The notes: generated by a model from the sequence alone, not told the origin. A stretch of DNA of 64,000 nucleotides from Ectothiorhodospiraceae bacterium (GCA_007134775.1 SLKC01000009.1:1-64000); one strand, 5' to 3'. Numbered from the stretch's first letter, positions 36,739-46,542 are shown. Numbers and translations are program-made.

Positions 36739-37206
36739 ATGGCGACCGCTACGTTTGCCGCCGGCTGCTTCTGGCACGTTGAGCACGCCTTTCGTCAGGT
36801 CCCGGGTGTGATCGATGCCGAAGTCGGTTATACCGGTGGGCACCTGGATGAGCCTACCTACCGCGACGTGTGCCGCGGCGATACCGGTCATGCCGAGGCC
36901 GTACGCGTGACCTTCGATACGGAACGCGTCTCCTACGACGAGCTGCTGGCTGTCTTCTGGCAGTGCCATGATCCGACACAGCGCAACCGCCAGGGGCCCG
37001 ATATCGGTAGCCAGTACCGCTCCGCCATCTTTTGGCACGATGAGGATCAGCTTGCGCGCGCCGAGGCGTCGAAGCGGGATCTGGAATGGTCGGACCGCTA
37101 TCGCGATCCCGTGGTCACGGAGATCGCCCCGGTCAGGACCTTCTGGCGAGCCGAGGAATACCATCAGCGCTATTTCGCCAAGAACGGCATTGCCTGCGGT
37201 GCATGA
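36739..37206 (+). CDS. msrA: Peptide-methionine (S)-S-oxide reductase
   Basis: Repairs oxidised methionine (S-sulfoxide) in proteins and free methionine. It has 155 residues, a compact cytoplasmic form. The catalytic motif GCFW carries Cys 10. Further conserved parts are [20 protein letters not shown] with GHAEAVRV, and [23 protein letters not shown]. The likely recycling cysteine is near the C-terminus (GIACGA). Its start ATG 36739 follows GGAGGG at ten bases. The leucine promoter and leader follow directly downstream. Confidence 0.95.
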   Translation: MATATFAAGCFWHVEHAFRQVPGVIDAEVGYTGGHLDEPTYRDVCRGDTGHAEAVRVTFDTERVSYDELLAVFWQCHDPTQRNRQGPDIGSQYRSAIFWHDEDQLARAEASKRDLEWSDRYRDPVVTEIAPVRTFWRAEEYHQRYFAKNGIACGA

Positions 37207-37210
37207 CCCT

Positions 37211-37239
37211 TTGCACGAGGGGTTTTGACGCGCTATATT
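37211..37239 (+). promoter_or_regulatory. Promoter of the leucine operon
   Basis: TTGCAC at 37211-37216 and TATATT at 37234-37239 are separated by exactly 17 bp, one of the best sigma-70 matches in the window. The predicted start site near 37246 lies about 23 bases before the leader peptide. Confidence 0.75.
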
Positions 37240-37268
37240 GCAGTTACCACCTTGATGGCGGCGACGCG

Positions 37269-37391
37269 ATGCATGTAACCGAGCACAGTCATGCTCCTGC
37301 CGATTCGGCCCGCCCGGGCCCGGCCGGCGTGGCTGTGGTGCGTCTGCCGCATGCCCTCCTGCTTCTGCTTGCGCTCCTCCTCCTGCCCTGA
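37269..37391 (+). CDS. leuL: Leucine-rich leader peptide of leuA
   Basis: A 40-residue open frame between the leucine promoter and leuA. Ten of its last fifteen residues are Leu ([12 protein letters not shown] at the end), the hallmark of a leucine attenuation leader. It starts at ATG 37269; no strong ribosome-binding site is seen, and internal GTG codons offer shorter forms. The stop codon lies in the loop of the hairpin at 37380-37400, so a ribosome stalled on the Leu codons would keep that hairpin open. It is longer than E. coli leuL (28 residues). The assignment rests on composition and position; the RNA mechanism is inferred. Confidence 0.75.
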   Translation: MHVTEHSHAPADSARPGPAGVAVVRLPHALLLLLALLLLP

Positions 37392-37400
37392 GGGCAGGAG
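37380..37400 (+). promoter_or_regulatory. Attenuator hairpin over the leader stop codon
   Basis: A perfect 9-bp stem, CTCCTGCCC/GGGCAGGAG, has loop TGA, which is the leader stop codon; its left arm is the last Leu codons. A second stem CCAGCC/GGCTGG lies at 37446-37464. Neither has a U-run, so termination would need Rho, or control could act on translation of leuA. Confidence 0.6.
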
Positions 37401-37525
37401 AGATGACCTGGCGAGGCCAAACGCACCCAATCCAGCAGATCCAGACCAGCCTTCCAGGGGCTGGAGCCGCTACATGTCCCCGCCGCTCACACTGGCAGCG
37501 GACAAGCGACCCGATGGAGAAGGCC

Positions 37526-39076
37526 ATGAGCACTGACAGACTGTATATTTTCGATACGACGCTGCGCGACGGCGAACAGAGCCCCGGAGCGTCGATGACG
37601 CGTGAGGAGAAGGTACGCATCGCCCGCTCCCTTGATCGGTTGCGGGTGGATATTATCGAGGCGGGTTTCCCCGCCGCGAGCAAGGGTGACTTCGAGGCCG
37701 TACAGGCTGTCGCCCGTACCGTGGAGTACAGCACGGTGGCAGGGCTCGCACGCACCACCCCGAATGACATCGACCGCGCCGGTGAAGCCGTGCAACCCGC
37801 TCCGCGGAGCCGGGTGCATACGTTCATCGGGACCTCGCCGATTCATATGGAGGCAAAGCTGCGCATGCAGCCCGATGACGTTATTGAGGCTGCGGTGACG
37901 GCGGTTCGCCGGGCGGGGCGCTGGACCGACGATATTGAGTTTTCTTGCGAGGACGCGGGGCGTTCCGAAGTCGACTTCCTCTGCCGCATCATTGAACAGG
38001 CGATCGACGCGGGCGCGCGCACCGTGAATATCCCGGATACGGTCGGCTACAACGTGCCGGCTCAGTATGGCGATCTGATCCGGACCTTGCGCGAGCGTGT
38101 GCCGAACTCAGACAAGGCGGTCTGGTCGGTGCACTGCCACGATGACCTCGGCATGGCGGTGGCGAACTCGCTGGCCGGTGTCATGGCGGGAGCCCGCCAG
38201 GTCGAGTGCACGATCAATGGCCTCGGTGAGCGTGCCGGCAACGCGTCGCTCGAGGAGCTGGTGATGGCGGTGCGCACGCGCCAGGACTACTTCCCCTGCG
38301 ATACCGGCATCGAGACCACCGAGATCCTGCCGACATCGCGGCTGGTCGCCAACGTCACCGGTTTCCACATTCAGCCGAACAAGGCCATCGTCGGCGCCAA
38401 TGCCTTCGCCCACGAGTCGGGCATCCACCAGGATGGCGTGCTCAAGGCCCGCGAGACCTACGAAATCATGCGCGCCCAGGATGTGGGCTGGAACAACAAT
38501 CGCATGGTCATGGGCAAGCACTCCGGGCGCAACGCCTTTCGCTCGAAGCTTGAGGAGATGGGCATCAAGTTCGAGACCGCCGCCGAACTCGATGAGGTCT
38601 TCGCCCGCTTCAAGGATCTGGCGGACAAGAAGCACGAGATCTTCGACGAGGACCTGCAGGCGTTGGTGACCGAGGTCTATGCGCAGGAGGTTAACGAGGT
38701 CTACCAGCTGCAGCACATGCGTGTCTGCTGCGAAAACGACGTCATTCCCGAGGCGGAGGTGACCCTGCTCGTGCGCGGCGAGCCCCAGACGGCCACGGCT
38801 CGCGGCGATGGCCCTGTGGATGCTGCGTTCAAGGCGATCGAGAAGATCGTGGGCAGTGATGCCGAGCTCCGGCTCTATTCGGTCAACAGCATCACGGGCG
38901 GCACGGATGCGCAGGGCGAGGTGACGGTGCGCCTGCAGGAGGGCAACAGCGTGGTCAATGGCCAGGCCGCTGATACCGACATCGTCATCGCCTCGGCGAA
39001 GGCTTTCGTCAACGGGCATAACAAGCTGGCCCAGCGCGAGTTTCGCGAGCATCCCCAGCTCGCCGCCGATCTGTGA
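37526..39076 (+). CDS. leuA: 2-isopropylmalate synthase
   Basis: First enzyme of leucine synthesis, condensing acetyl-CoA with 2-oxoisovalerate. It has 516 residues, close to E. coli LeuA (523). The catalytic barrel begins [17 protein letters not shown]; metal-binding His residues lie in [36 protein letters not shown] and the [12 protein letters not shown] stretch follow. The C-terminal regulatory domain ([18 protein letters not shown]) binds leucine for feedback inhibition. GGAGAAGG precedes ATG 37526. Upstream in-frame codons run to 37403 through the leader region and are rejected. Expression is probably attenuated by leucine through the leader. It supplies the leucine branch from the ilv products made at 27784-31131. 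Confidence 0.95.
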   Translation: MSTDRLYIFDTTLRDGEQSPGASMTREEKVRIARSLDRLRVDIIEAGFPAASKGDFEAVQAVARTVEYSTVAGLARTTPNDIDRAGEAVQPAPRSRVHTFIGTSPIHMEAKLRMQPDDVIEAAVTAVRRAGRWTDDIEFSCEDAGRSEVDFLCRIIEQAIDAGARTVNIPDTVGYNVPAQYGDLIRTLRERVPNSDKAVWSVHCHDDLGMAVANSLAGVMAGARQVECTINGLGERAGNASLEELVMAVRTRQDYFPCDTGIETTEILPTSRLVANVTGFHIQPNKAIVGANAFAHESGIHQDGVLKARETYEIMRAQDVGWNNNRMVMGKHSGRNAFRSKLEEMGIKFETAAELDEVFARFKDLADKKHEIFDEDLQALVTEVYAQEVNEVYQLQHMRVCCENDVIPEAEVTLLVRGEPQTATARGDGPVDAAFKAIEKIVGSDAELRLYSVNSITGGTDAQGEVTVRLQEGNSVVNGQAADTDIVIASAKAFVNGHNKLAQREFREHPQLAADL

Positions 39077-39882
39077 ATAGCGGGCAGGGCGGTCGCGCGC
39101 CGCCGCCGCTGCCCGAGGCAGCGCGGCGGGCGTGGCTGGAAGCGATGGGCATCCCCTGCTGGGTGCCGCGGCAGACGCCGCCGGTGCCATCGTTGGCGGA
39201 TCGCGTCGAGGCCGCCGACCGCGACGCACGGCCGGCGCACGGCACGGCTGGGGCGGCGAGCGGTACTGACGCCGTTGAGCAGCCGGTGGACGAGGTTGGG
39301 GACGGGGCAAGAGCGGCTGTTGCCCGGATGGACTGGGAGGCCCTGCACACGACGGTCCTCGGCTGTCGCCTTTGTGGGCTGTGTGCGGGGCGTACCCAGG
39401 CGGTCTTTGGTGTCGGCAGCCGCGAGGCGGATCTGCTGGTCATCGGGGAGGCGCCGGGCCAGGAAGAGGATCGCGAGGGCGAGCCCTTCGTGGGCCCGGC
39501 AGGCCAACTCCTCGATCGGATGCTCTCCGCCATCGGCCTCGATCGGCAGTCGGTCTACATCACCAACGTGCTCAAGTGCCGGCCGCCGCGCAATCGCGAT
39601 CCGCAAGCCGAGGAGGCGCAAGCCTGTGCGCCCTATCTGCGGCGACAGATCGAGCTGCTGGAGCCGCGCGTGATCCTCGCCGTCGGCCGAATCTCCTGTC
39701 AGCAACTGCTCGAGACCGACGCATCGATCGGCCGCCTGCGCGGTCGCTGGCACCGGTACGGACCGCGCGATACGCCGTTGCGGGTGACGTATCACCCGGC
39801 CTATCTGCTGCGCCGGCCGCCGGAGAAGGCAAAGGCCTGGGCGGATCTGTGTGCGGTACGCGCGGCGCTGGATCCGGCGTGA
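39073..39882 (+). CDS. Family 4-type uracil-DNA glycosylase (Fe-S)
   Basis: Removes uracil from DNA. It has 269 residues: a low-complexity Pro/Ala/Asp N-terminal part of about 90, then the UDG fold. Iron-sulfur cluster cysteines appear in [11 protein letters not shown] and later in [12 protein letters not shown] and ACAPYLRRQ. The active-site motif is [17 protein letters not shown], and the second is [14 protein letters not shown]. This is the UdgA/family 4 pattern, the sequence type also fused to or confused with phage SPO1 polymerase segments. GTG 39073 overlaps the leuA stop (GTGA), so it may be translationally coupled to leuA. The pairing of this UDG with rimI downstream is common in gammaproteobacteria. 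Confidence 0.88.
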   Translation: MNSGQGGRAPPPLPEAARRAWLEAMGIPCWVPRQTPPVPSLADRVEAADRDARPAHGTAGAASGTDAVEQPVDEVGDGARAAVARMDWEALHTTVLGCRLCGLCAGRTQAVFGVGSREADLLVIGEAPGQEEDREGEPFVGPAGQLLDRMLSAIGLDRQSVYITNVLKCRPPRNRDPQAEEAQACAPYLRRQIELLEPRVILAVGRISCQQLLETDASIGRLRGRWHRYGPRDTPLRVTYHPAYLLRRPPEKAKAWADLCAVRAALDPA

Positions 39883-40098
39883 GAGGGAACCGCTGCTACC
39901 CACTCGCGCGGTGGGGGGCCATACGGGCTCGTGGCGAGCGCGAGCGCGAGCGTGATGCCGAGGGCGGGGCTTGCCTGGTTGAGGCACCGCCGCCGCCGGC
40001 GTACCTTTGACTTCGTACCGCTGGATGGTTGGTCATGCGGCGAGGTTCACCCACCCCGGCATGGCGCCGGTTGTTCAACCGGGGTTACGAGGTTCTTC

Positions 40099-40578
40099 AT
40101 GGTTGCGGTGGTCGAGCGTCCCTGGCAATTCCGACCGATGGTGGCTGAGGATCTGGTCAGCGTCGTCGGTGTCGAACAGGCCTGCTACCCCTATCCCTGG
40201 TCGCGTGGGATCTTCGAGGACTGCCTGCGCGTGGGCTACTGCTGTCTGGTCGTTGAAGGCGCAGCCGAGGGGATCTGTGCCCACGGCATCATGATGGTGC
40301 GTGCGCGCGAGGCGCATGTGCTCAATCTCTGTGTGGCGCCCGCTGCACGCCGCCGCGGCATTGCTCGAGCCTTGCTCGCCGAGCTGCTCGATGTCGCCGC
40401 GCGCATGAATGCCCAGAGTGCCTTCCTCGAGGTCCGGCCATCGAATACCGGCGCAGTCGCGCTCTATCACGAGGCGGGATTCCACGTCATCGGGCAACGT
40501 CCCGACTACTATCCGGCGCCTTTCGGCCGCGAGGATGCCCTGGTCATGGCGCGCGATTTGGCAGCCGCGACCCACTGA
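40099..40578 (+). CDS. rimI: Ribosomal protein S18 alanine N-acetyltransferase
   Basis: A GNAT enzyme of 159 residues. Marks of RimI are VEQACYPYPWSRGIFEDCLR, the acetyl-CoA loop LCVAPAARRRGIARALLAEL, and LEVRPSNTGAVALYHEAGF followed by YYPAPFGREDALVM. E. coli RimI (148 residues) acetylates the N-terminal Ala of S18. The start ATG 40099 follows a weak AGG site; the longer open frame upstream to 39931 has no coding pattern. The 216-bp gap before it holds only GC-rich sequence with a short GCGAGC repeat. Confidence 0.9.
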   Translation: MVAVVERPWQFRPMVAEDLVSVVGVEQACYPYPWSRGIFEDCLRVGYCCLVVEGAAEGICAHGIMMVRAREAHVLNLCVAPAARRRGIARALLAELLDVAARMNAQSAFLEVRPSNTGAVALYHEAGFHVIGQRPDYYPAPFGREDALVMARDLAAATH

Positions 40579-40604
40579 TCCCTGCGCGCGCGCAGGTGCC
40601 GCGT

Positions 40605-40610
40605 TATAAT
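40605..40610 (+). promoter_or_regulatory. Perfect -10 element before prfC
   Basis: TATAAT at 40605-40610 lies 60 bases before prfC. The -35 region is not well conserved, so the promoter is proposed from the -10 alone. Confidence 0.45.
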
Positions 40611-40670
40611 CGCGCGCCCTGATGGGCATGTGCCCACACTCACCGCTCCCTGCGCGTACAGGCGATATTC

Positions 40671-42272
40671 ATGGCAGTACAGGCTGAAGAAACCGCCCGT
40701 CGGCGGACGCTGGCGATCATCTCCCATCCCGATGCCGGCAAGACGACCGTCACCGAGAAGCTGCTGCTGTTTGGCGGCGCCATCCAGCAGGCCGGTACGG
40801 TCAAGGGGCGCAAGGCGGCACGCCATGCCACCGCCGACTGGATGCAGATGGAGCAGCAGCGCGGAATCTCGGTTACCTCGGCCGTGATGCAGTTCCCTTA
40901 CCGCGAGCGCATCGTCAACCTGCTGGACACGCCCGGCCACGAGGACTTCTCTGAGGATACCTACCGCACACTGACGGCCGTTGATTCGGCGCTGATGGTC
41001 ATCGATGTTGCGAAGGGGGTGGAGGAGAGAACGGAGAAACTGATGGAGGTCTGCCGGCTGCGTACGACGCCGGTGATGACGCTGATCAACAAGCTCGACC
41101 GGGAAGGCCGCGATCCGATGGAGCTGCTCGACGAGGTCGAACGCACCCTCGGTATCCGTTGTGCGCCGGTGACCTGGCCGATCGGCATGGGTAAGGGGTT
41201 CCAGGGGGTGTTCCATCTCTGGAAGGAGCAGGTCCATCTCTTTTCGGCGCGCCACGATGGCGGCATCGTCGAGGGCGAAAAGATCGCGGGGCTGGACAAC
41301 CCGCGCCTCGACGAGGTGCTGGGGAGTCAGGCCGGGGAGTTGCGCGAGGAGATCGAGCTGGTCCGGGGAGCGAGTCACGAGTTCGACGAAGCGGCCTTCC
41401 TCAGGGGTGAGCTGTCACCGGTCTTCTTCGGTTCAGCAATCAACAACTTCGGCATTCAGGAGCTGCTCGATGAGTTCGTGCGCTATGCCCCGGCGCCGCA
41501 ACCGCGTTCGTCGACGCGGCGCACGGTCCACCCCGAGGAGGAGAAATTCTCCGGCTTTGTCTTCAAGATCCAGGCGAACATGGACCCGCAGCATCGCGAC
41601 CGGGTCGCTTTCTTGCGCATCTGTTCGGGCCGTTTCGCCAAGGGCATGAAGGTGTACAACACGCGCGTGGGTAAGGAGACGAAGATCAGCCAGGCACTGA
41701 CCTTCATGGCGGCGGAACGGGGGCGAACCGAGGAGGCCTATCCCGGAGACGTCATCGGCGTGCCCAACCACGGCACAATCCGGATCGGAGACACCTTTAC
41801 CGAGGGTGAGCGCTTTGCCTTCACCGGGATCCCGAACTTCGCGCCGGAGCTGTTCCGACGCGCGCAGCTCAAGGATCCGATGAAGATGAAGGCGCTGCAG
41901 AAAGGCCTGGAGCAGTTGTGCGAGGAGGGCGCCACCCAGCTCTTTCGGCCGCTGAACAATAACGATCTCATCCTGGGGGCGGTCGGGGTGTTGCAGTTCG
42001 ATGTGGTAGCACAGCGTCTGCGCGACGAGTACGGCGTTGACTGCCGGTTCGAGCCGGTGGGTGTGCAGACGGCGCGCTGGGTGGACTGTGGTGACCAGCG
42101 GCGCGAACGGGAGTTTCGCGAGCGGGTAACGGAGAATCTGGCGGAGGATCACGCCGGTGAACTGGTCTATCTGGCGCCGACGCGGGTCAATCTGGAGATG
42201 ACGCAGGAGCGGTGGCCCGATATCGCTTTGCGGGCCACGCGCGAGCAGGGAGGCTTGTCCGGGCAGGCTTGA
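40671..42272 (+). CDS. prfC: Peptide chain release factor 3
   Basis: A GTPase that removes RF1/RF2 from the ribosome after termination. It has 533 residues, close to E. coli RF3 (529). GTP-binding motifs are SHPDAGKTT (G1), ISVTSAVM (switch I region), [16 protein letters not shown] (G3) and LINKLDREG (G4). Domain II ([20 protein letters not shown]) and the C-terminal domain ending with [14 protein letters not shown] fit. ATG 40671 has a weak ribosome-binding site. The gene stands alone with its own probable promoter. Confidence 0.95.
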   Translation: MAVQAEETARRRTLAIISHPDAGKTTVTEKLLLFGGAIQQAGTVKGRKAARHATADWMQMEQQRGISVTSAVMQFPYRERIVNLLDTPGHEDFSEDTYRTLTAVDSALMVIDVAKGVEERTEKLMEVCRLRTTPVMTLINKLDREGRDPMELLDEVERTLGIRCAPVTWPIGMGKGFQGVFHLWKEQVHLFSARHDGGIVEGEKIAGLDNPRLDEVLGSQAGELREEIELVRGASHEFDEAAFLRGELSPVFFGSAINNFGIQELLDEFVRYAPAPQPRSSTRRTVHPEEEKFSGFVFKIQANMDPQHRDRVAFLRICSGRFAKGMKVYNTRVGKETKISQALTFMAAERGRTEEAYPGDVIGVPNHGTIRIGDTFTEGERFAFTGIPNFAPELFRRAQLKDPMKMKALQKGLEQLCEEGATQLFRPLNNNDLILGAVGVLQFDVVAQRLRDEYGVDCRFEPVGVQTARWVDCGDQRREREFRERVTENLAEDHAGELVYLAPTRVNLEMTQERWPDIALRATREQGGLSGQA

Positions 42273-42437
42273 TGTGGCCGTGTCGCTCCGGCCAGGGGGC
42301 CGTGCGGGGCCATTCCCGGGCGAGCACGCCCCCTGCGCAACGTCCCCCGGGCGCATCGACGGGTCGCGGTGGCGGAGGGCGGGTTCCGTGCTGAGCTGGA
42401 TGCGCTACCATGCCCGCGGAATGGTTCGGAGCATGGC

Positions 42438-43232
42438 ATGATGGCCTTCAGCCCCGTACAGTGGATGGGCCGCGCGCTGGCCCGATTCCTCTCGCGCGAG
42501 CGACCGCAGGAAATATCGACGGCGACGACACGCCCCGACCTCCTCTTTGACGCGCTGGAGCCAGGGGATGTGCTGCTCGTCGAGGGCACCAGTCGGATCA
42601 GTGGGGCGATCAAGTACCTGACGCAGTCGACCTGGTCCCATGCGGCGCTCTATGTAGGGGACGCGATCGATGGCGACAGTCTCTCCAGTGAGCGGCGCTC
42701 GCTCGTCGAGGCGGATTTGAACGACGGCGTCCGGGCGGTACCGCTCGGTCTCTACGCGCATTATCACACCCGCATCTGCCGCCCAGTCGGGCTGACTCCA
42801 GCGGAAAACGAGCAGGTGATTCGTTACGCGATCGAGCGTCTCGGGCATCAGTACGACCTGCGCAATATCTTCGACCTCGCGCGCTATCTCATCCGCAACC
42901 CGCCTGTTCCGGGCCACCTCAAACGCCGCATGCTAACCTTCGGCAGTGGGGATCCCACACGCGCGATCTGCTCATCGCTAATCGCGCAGGCCTTCCAATC
43001 GATCCGCTATCCGATACTGCCCGCGATCGATTATCTGGAGCCGGCCGCGCACCACCCGCCGGGCTATCTGCGCGAGATCTACCGGATCCGCCACCATTCG
43101 ATGTATGCACCGCGCGATTTCGACGTTTCGCCCTTTTTCGACGTCGTCAAGCCACGAGTGGTTGATGGCTTCAATTTCCGCGCCTTTGACTGGTTCGAGG
43201 ACGAAGGTAGCGACACTTCGGCCGAGCACTGA
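42438..43232 (+). CDS. YiiX/YebB-like permuted papain-fold hydrolase
   Basis: A 264-residue protein resembling the YiiX/YaeF permuted NlpC/P60 (C92-type) family. The first conserved piece is ALEPGDVLLVEGTSRISGAI. The catalytic His is in TWSHAALYVG (His 68), followed by an acidic residue in SLVEADLNDG. The Cys lies in the later motif AICSSLIAQAF, the permuted order. The probable activity is amide or ester hydrolysis on envelope molecules, but no substrate is known from sequence. No obvious signal peptide is seen. The start at ATG 42438 is chosen because GGAG stands six bases before it; the open frame to 42369 lacks a site. It lies 165 bp after prfC and 72 bp before the sodium channel. Confidence 0.7.
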   Translation: MMAFSPVQWMGRALARFLSRERPQEISTATTRPDLLFDALEPGDVLLVEGTSRISGAIKYLTQSTWSHAALYVGDAIDGDSLSSERRSLVEADLNDGVRAVPLGLYAHYHTRICRPVGLTPAENEQVIRYAIERLGHQYDLRNIFDLARYLIRNPPVPGHLKRRMLTFGSGDPTRAICSSLIAQAFQSIRYPILPAIDYLEPAAHHPPGYLREIYRIRHHSMYAPRDFDVSPFFDVVKPRVVDGFNFRAFDWFEDEGSDTSAEH

Positions 43233-43241
43233 TTCGCATCG

Positions 43242-43269
43242 CTGCCACCGTGGCGCGAATCCGTATAAT
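43242..43269 (+). promoter_or_regulatory. Promoter of the sodium channel gene
   Basis: CTGCCA at 43242-43247 and a perfect TATAAT at 43264-43269 are separated by 16 bp. The transcript start would lie about 30 bases before the channel ATG. Confidence 0.65.
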
Positions 43270-43304
43270 GGCCCGCCGTTGAGCCACCAACCGTTGGAAC
43301 CCCG

Positions 43305-44135
43305 ATGGACCCGACAGCCCGAGATGAGGAAAGACCCTCCTTCCGCAAGGGGGTAAGGGACTGGATCGAGAGCTCGCGTATCCAGAATCTCATCATCGCG
43401 GTGATCGTGTTCAACGCCATCACACTCGGGCTCGAGACGTCGGTGATGGTCCGCGCCCATGTCGGCGATTGGCTCTGGTGGATCGAGCGGATCGTGCTGA
43501 CGATCTTTGTCGTCGAGATCCTGATCAAGCTGTATGCCCACCGGCTGTACTTCTTCCGTAGCGGCTGGAACGTCTTCGACTTCGTGATCGTCGGCGTATC
43601 GCTTGTGCCGGACGCGGGCCCGCTGGCGATCCTGCGTGCACTGCGCATCCTCAGGCTGCTACGGCTGGTAACGAAGATGCAGCGGTTGCGCCGTATCGTC
43701 GAGTCGCTGCTGCGCGCGATCCCCAGTATCGGGTGGATCGCCGTGTTGCTGTTGATGGTGTTCTACATCTTCGCCGTGATGGGGACCAAGCTCTTCGGCG
43801 AGGCGTTCCCCGGTGATTTCGGCCACCTGGGTCTATCGATGTATTCGCTGTTCCAGGTCATGACGCTGGAGAGCTGGTCGGAGGAGATCGCGCGCCCCAT
43901 CATGGAGCGCTACCCCCTTGCCTGGCTCTATTTCGTCACCTTTATTCTGGTTACCGCCTTCACGGTGCTGAACCTCTTCATCGGTATCATCGTCAGCGCC
44001 ATGCAGGAGCAGCACTACGAAGAGGAGGAGGCACGGCGCGAGGCCAGCGAGGCGAAGGCGCACGCCGAGCGCGAGGAGTTGCTGGACCTCATGCGCCGCA
44101 TCGACGATCGCCTCGCCCGTCTAGAGCGCCGCTAG
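43305..44135 (+). CDS. Bacterial voltage-gated sodium channel (BacNav)
   Basis: A 276-residue single-domain voltage-gated channel that would act as a homotetramer. S1 is 27-45, S2 58-78, S3 88-102. S4 carries arginines every third residue, Arg 111, 114, 117 and 120. S5 spans about 143-160. The selectivity filter is TLESWS at 187-192 followed by Glu 193; Glu 189 is the key sodium-selecting residue in NaChBac and NavAb. S6 is 208-232. A C-terminal acidic/basic helix (EEEEARREASEAKAHAERE, then LLDLMRRIDDRLARLERR) is the coiled-coil bundle of this family. The TLESWSE filter matches the group containing NavAe1 of Alkalilimnicola. In bacteria these channels are tied to sodium-driven motility and pH homeostasis. 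The promoter and ATG are close, and the gene is monocistronic. Confidence 0.92.
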   Translation: MDPTARDEERPSFRKGVRDWIESSRIQNLIIAVIVFNAITLGLETSVMVRAHVGDWLWWIERIVLTIFVVEILIKLYAHRLYFFRSGWNVFDFVIVGVSLVPDAGPLAILRALRILRLLRLVTKMQRLRRIVESLLRAIPSIGWIAVLLLMVFYIFAVMGTKLFGEAFPGDFGHLGLSMYSLFQVMTLESWSEEIARPIMERYPLAWLYFVTFILVTAFTVLNLFIGIIVSAMQEQHYEEEEARREASEAKAHAEREELLDLMRRIDDRLARLERR

Positions 44136-44142
44136 TGCGCGC

Positions 44143-45027
44143 CTAGTCGACACGCGAGACCGTGTAGCCGCGTCCCTCGAGTAGCCGGATGCTTCCCTGC
44201 TCGCCGGGTAGATGGAGTGCGCCGATGGCGATGAAGGTACCGCCCGTGCGCAGATCCGCATCCATGCGCGTGACCATGATCTGGTTGCGCTCGACGACCA
44301 GGCGGCGCATGAAGGCTTCCTGATCCTCCAGCCCAGGCAGGGCCGGATGCTCCTCGGCCACGCGCACCAGGCCCGCGAGGTCGCCATCGAGGTAGAGTGA
44401 CACCATTTTCTCATAGAGCTCTTGGACACGGTCCTCCTCGACATACTCGACGGCGCGTTCCAGCATGGCGATCTGCTGTTCCAGGGGCAGATCGTCGAAG
44501 ATGCCGAGCTGTTCATCGAGCGTCTCCAGACCCTCGACGGAGGCCTCGCGCGCCTGGGCGCGCTCGAAGAGTTGGTAGTCGAGGATCTCGGTGGGGTCCT
44601 CGTCGGGCACGCTCATGATGGTAGCCAGGGCCCACGGGCGCATGCGGGGCAGCGTCTCCTCGGCGAGCCCGACCTTGGCGGCGGCCTGCCGGGTCCGCTC
44701 CCAGAGCGCCTCATCCAGCTTGTCCGGCAGGGTACGACCATCGAGGTAGAACATCCGCATCATGGCCGGGTCCTCGAGCAAATCGGCGAAGTCGAGCTCG
44801 AAGCGGTAGCGCTGGGCGTTGTCGAATGCGGTTTCTACGGCATCGGGGAGATCAAGTACGCGCTCATCGGCGCTGTGGATCGTGCCGAAGAGATAACTCG
44901 GCTCATCGGCCTCGGCGTGATCGATCTGCCACAACAACCCCTCGTCGATTCCGTCGGTTGCCTGGGCGACGGGGATGAACGCGAGCAGGATCGCGACCGC
45001 GATGCTACGGGACAGGGTACGGGGCAT
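44143..45027 (-). CDS. TraB/GumN family protein
   Basis: A 294-residue secreted protein of the TraB/GumN (PrgY-like) superfamily, which has a metal-binding metalloprotease-like fold. The signal peptide ends IPVAQA. The conserved first motif is SYLFGTIHSADERVLDLP (GTIH), and the last is GGTFIAIGALHLPGEQGSI followed by LLEGRGYTVSRVD. The middle is helical and acidic. ATG 45027 has GGAG nine bases upstream; the frame extends to 45069 without a better site. It is convergent with the sodium channel across seven bases. Confidence 0.85.
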   Translation of the reverse strand: MPRTLSRSIAVAILLAFIPVAQATDGIDEGLLWQIDHAEADEPSYLFGTIHSADERVLDLPDAVETAFDNAQRYRFELDFADLLEDPAMMRMFYLDGRTLPDKLDEALWERTRQAAAKVGLAEETLPRMRPWALATIMSVPDEDPTEILDYQLFERAQAREASVEGLETLDEQLGIFDDLPLEQQIAMLERAVEYVEEDRVQELYEKMVSLYLDGDLAGLVRVAEEHPALPGLEDQEAFMRRLVVERNQIMVTRMDADLRTGGTFIAIGALHLPGEQGSIRLLEGRGYTVSRVD

Positions 45028-45058
45028 TTGCAGGCTCTCCACTCGACCGAGCCTCAGG

Positions 45059-46414
45059 TTACCCTGCATCGGCGGCTGTCCGCGAGTCCCCGAGGTGGCG
45101 GTAGAGGCGGGGCATGTAGTAAAGCAGCGTCAGAGCGCGCACGGCGAGGAAGACTGTCATGGCGAGCCAGAGTCCATGATTGGCCAGCAGCGGCACGAGT
45201 AGCGCGGTAGCAGCGAGGAACAGCGCCGTCGAGACCAGCATGGCATTGCGCATCTCGACCGTGCGCGTGGTGCCGATGAAGATGCCATCGAGCTGGAAGC
45301 TCCAGACCGCGACCAGTGGGATCAGGATCATCCAGGGGAGGTAGGTCGATGCGGCCTGCCGCACGGTATCGAGATCGGTGAGCCAGCCGATAAACAGCGG
45401 GCCGAGGCCGGCGTAGGTTACGCTGAATAACCCGGCCACGGCGACGGCCGAGACCGTAGTCGTGCGCAGCGAAGCTGTGAAGTGGCGGTGGCTGCGCCGT
45501 CCCCAGGCGGCGCCGGCCAGGCCTTCGGCGGCGTGGGCGAAGCCGTCCAGCCCGTAGGCTAGGAAGAAGAAGAACTGCAGCAGGACCGCATTGGCTGCCA
45601 GTTCGATCTCCCCGATCCGGCCACCGCTTGCGGTGAACCAGAAGAAACTGCCCACAAGGCAGAGCGTGCGGAGCAGGATATTGCCGTTGACGGTGATCAG
45701 CGCTCGCAGTCCGTCCCCCGCGAGCAGGGCGGGGCGCCGCCCCGCTGTTGGCAGCTTATGCAGTGCATGGAGCACGAGCCAGAGCCCGAGGCCCACGGCG
45801 GTGAATTCCGCGATCACGGAGGCGAGGGCGACTCCCTCGATGCCCATGCCCAGAACGGGGACGAAGAGCAGATCGAGGCCGACGTTGGTGCCATTGAGCA
45901 CGAGCTGGTGGACGAGGAGTGCCCGCGTGCGCTGCAGCCCGATCAAGGCGCCGAGCAGGGCGTAGTTGGCGAAGGTCGCCGGTGCGCTCCAGATCCGGAT
46001 GTCGAAGTAGGCGCGCGCGAAGGCCTTGACCGACTCGCTCGCCTCGATGATCGTAAAGGCGACGTACGCGACCGGCCATTGCAGCGCCAGCATCAGCAGG
46101 GCCAATGCGAGGGCGAGCAGGAGCGCGCGCGCGATGGCGACGCGCACGTTGTCGCCCTGTCCGGCGCCGTAACTCTGGGCGACGAAGCCCGTAGTGCCCA
46201 TGCGCAGGAAGCCGAAGGTCCAGAACAGGACGCTGAACAGGCTTGAGCCGATGGCGACCGCACCGATGTAGGCGGCCCCCGACATGTGGCCCATCACCGC
46301 GGTATCGACGGCACCGACCAGAGGAATTGAGAGGTTCGACAGGATGATCGGCCACGCCAGCGCCCAGACATAGCGGTAGCTTGGCGGCCGATCGTCAGCG
46401 TGGGCTGCGGTCAC
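45059..46414 (-). CDS. MATE family efflux transporter (DinF-like)
   Basis: A 451-residue polytopic protein with twelve helices in two halves. The first half starts ALAWPIILSNLSIPLVGAVD then TAVMGHMSGAAYIGAVAIGS. The family signature FLRMGTTGFVAQSYGAGQGD is clear and closest to DinF-type members. The second half has GGRIGEIELAANAVLLQF and YGLDGFAHAAEGLAGAAWGR. It would export cationic or other compounds using Na+ or H+ gradients. The start is not clear: GTG 46414 gives the normal distance to helix 1, while GTG 46489 gives 25 extra residues. The stop lies 31 bases before the TraB/GumN start, so the two may be one operon. Confidence 0.83.
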   Translation of the reverse strand: MTAAHADDRPPSYRYVWALAWPIILSNLSIPLVGAVDTAVMGHMSGAAYIGAVAIGSSLFSVLFWTFGFLRMGTTGFVAQSYGAGQGDNVRVAIARALLLALALALLMLALQWPVAYVAFTIIEASESVKAFARAYFDIRIWSAPATFANYALLGALIGLQRTRALLVHQLVLNGTNVGLDLLFVPVLGMGIEGVALASVIAEFTAVGLGLWLVLHALHKLPTAGRRPALLAGDGLRALITVNGNILLRTLCLVGSFFWFTASGGRIGEIELAANAVLLQFFFFLAYGLDGFAHAAEGLAGAAWGRRSHRHFTASLRTTTVSAVAVAGLFSVTYAGLGPLFIGWLTDLDTVRQAASTYLPWMILIPLVAVWSFQLDGIFIGTTRTVEMRNAMLVSTALFLAATALLVPLLANHGLWLAMTVFLAVRALTLLYYMPRLYRHLGDSRTAADAG

Positions 46415-46542
46415 GGTAGGGATTACCCGTATCGGATGCTCAGCAATGGCCGCGACCGGTTCGGGCCGTGACCGCGAGTCCGCCCGCACTGCCCCGACCG
46501 GCGTAACGGCCGGCCCGGGGCACTGTGGGCATTAGGCGGAGG

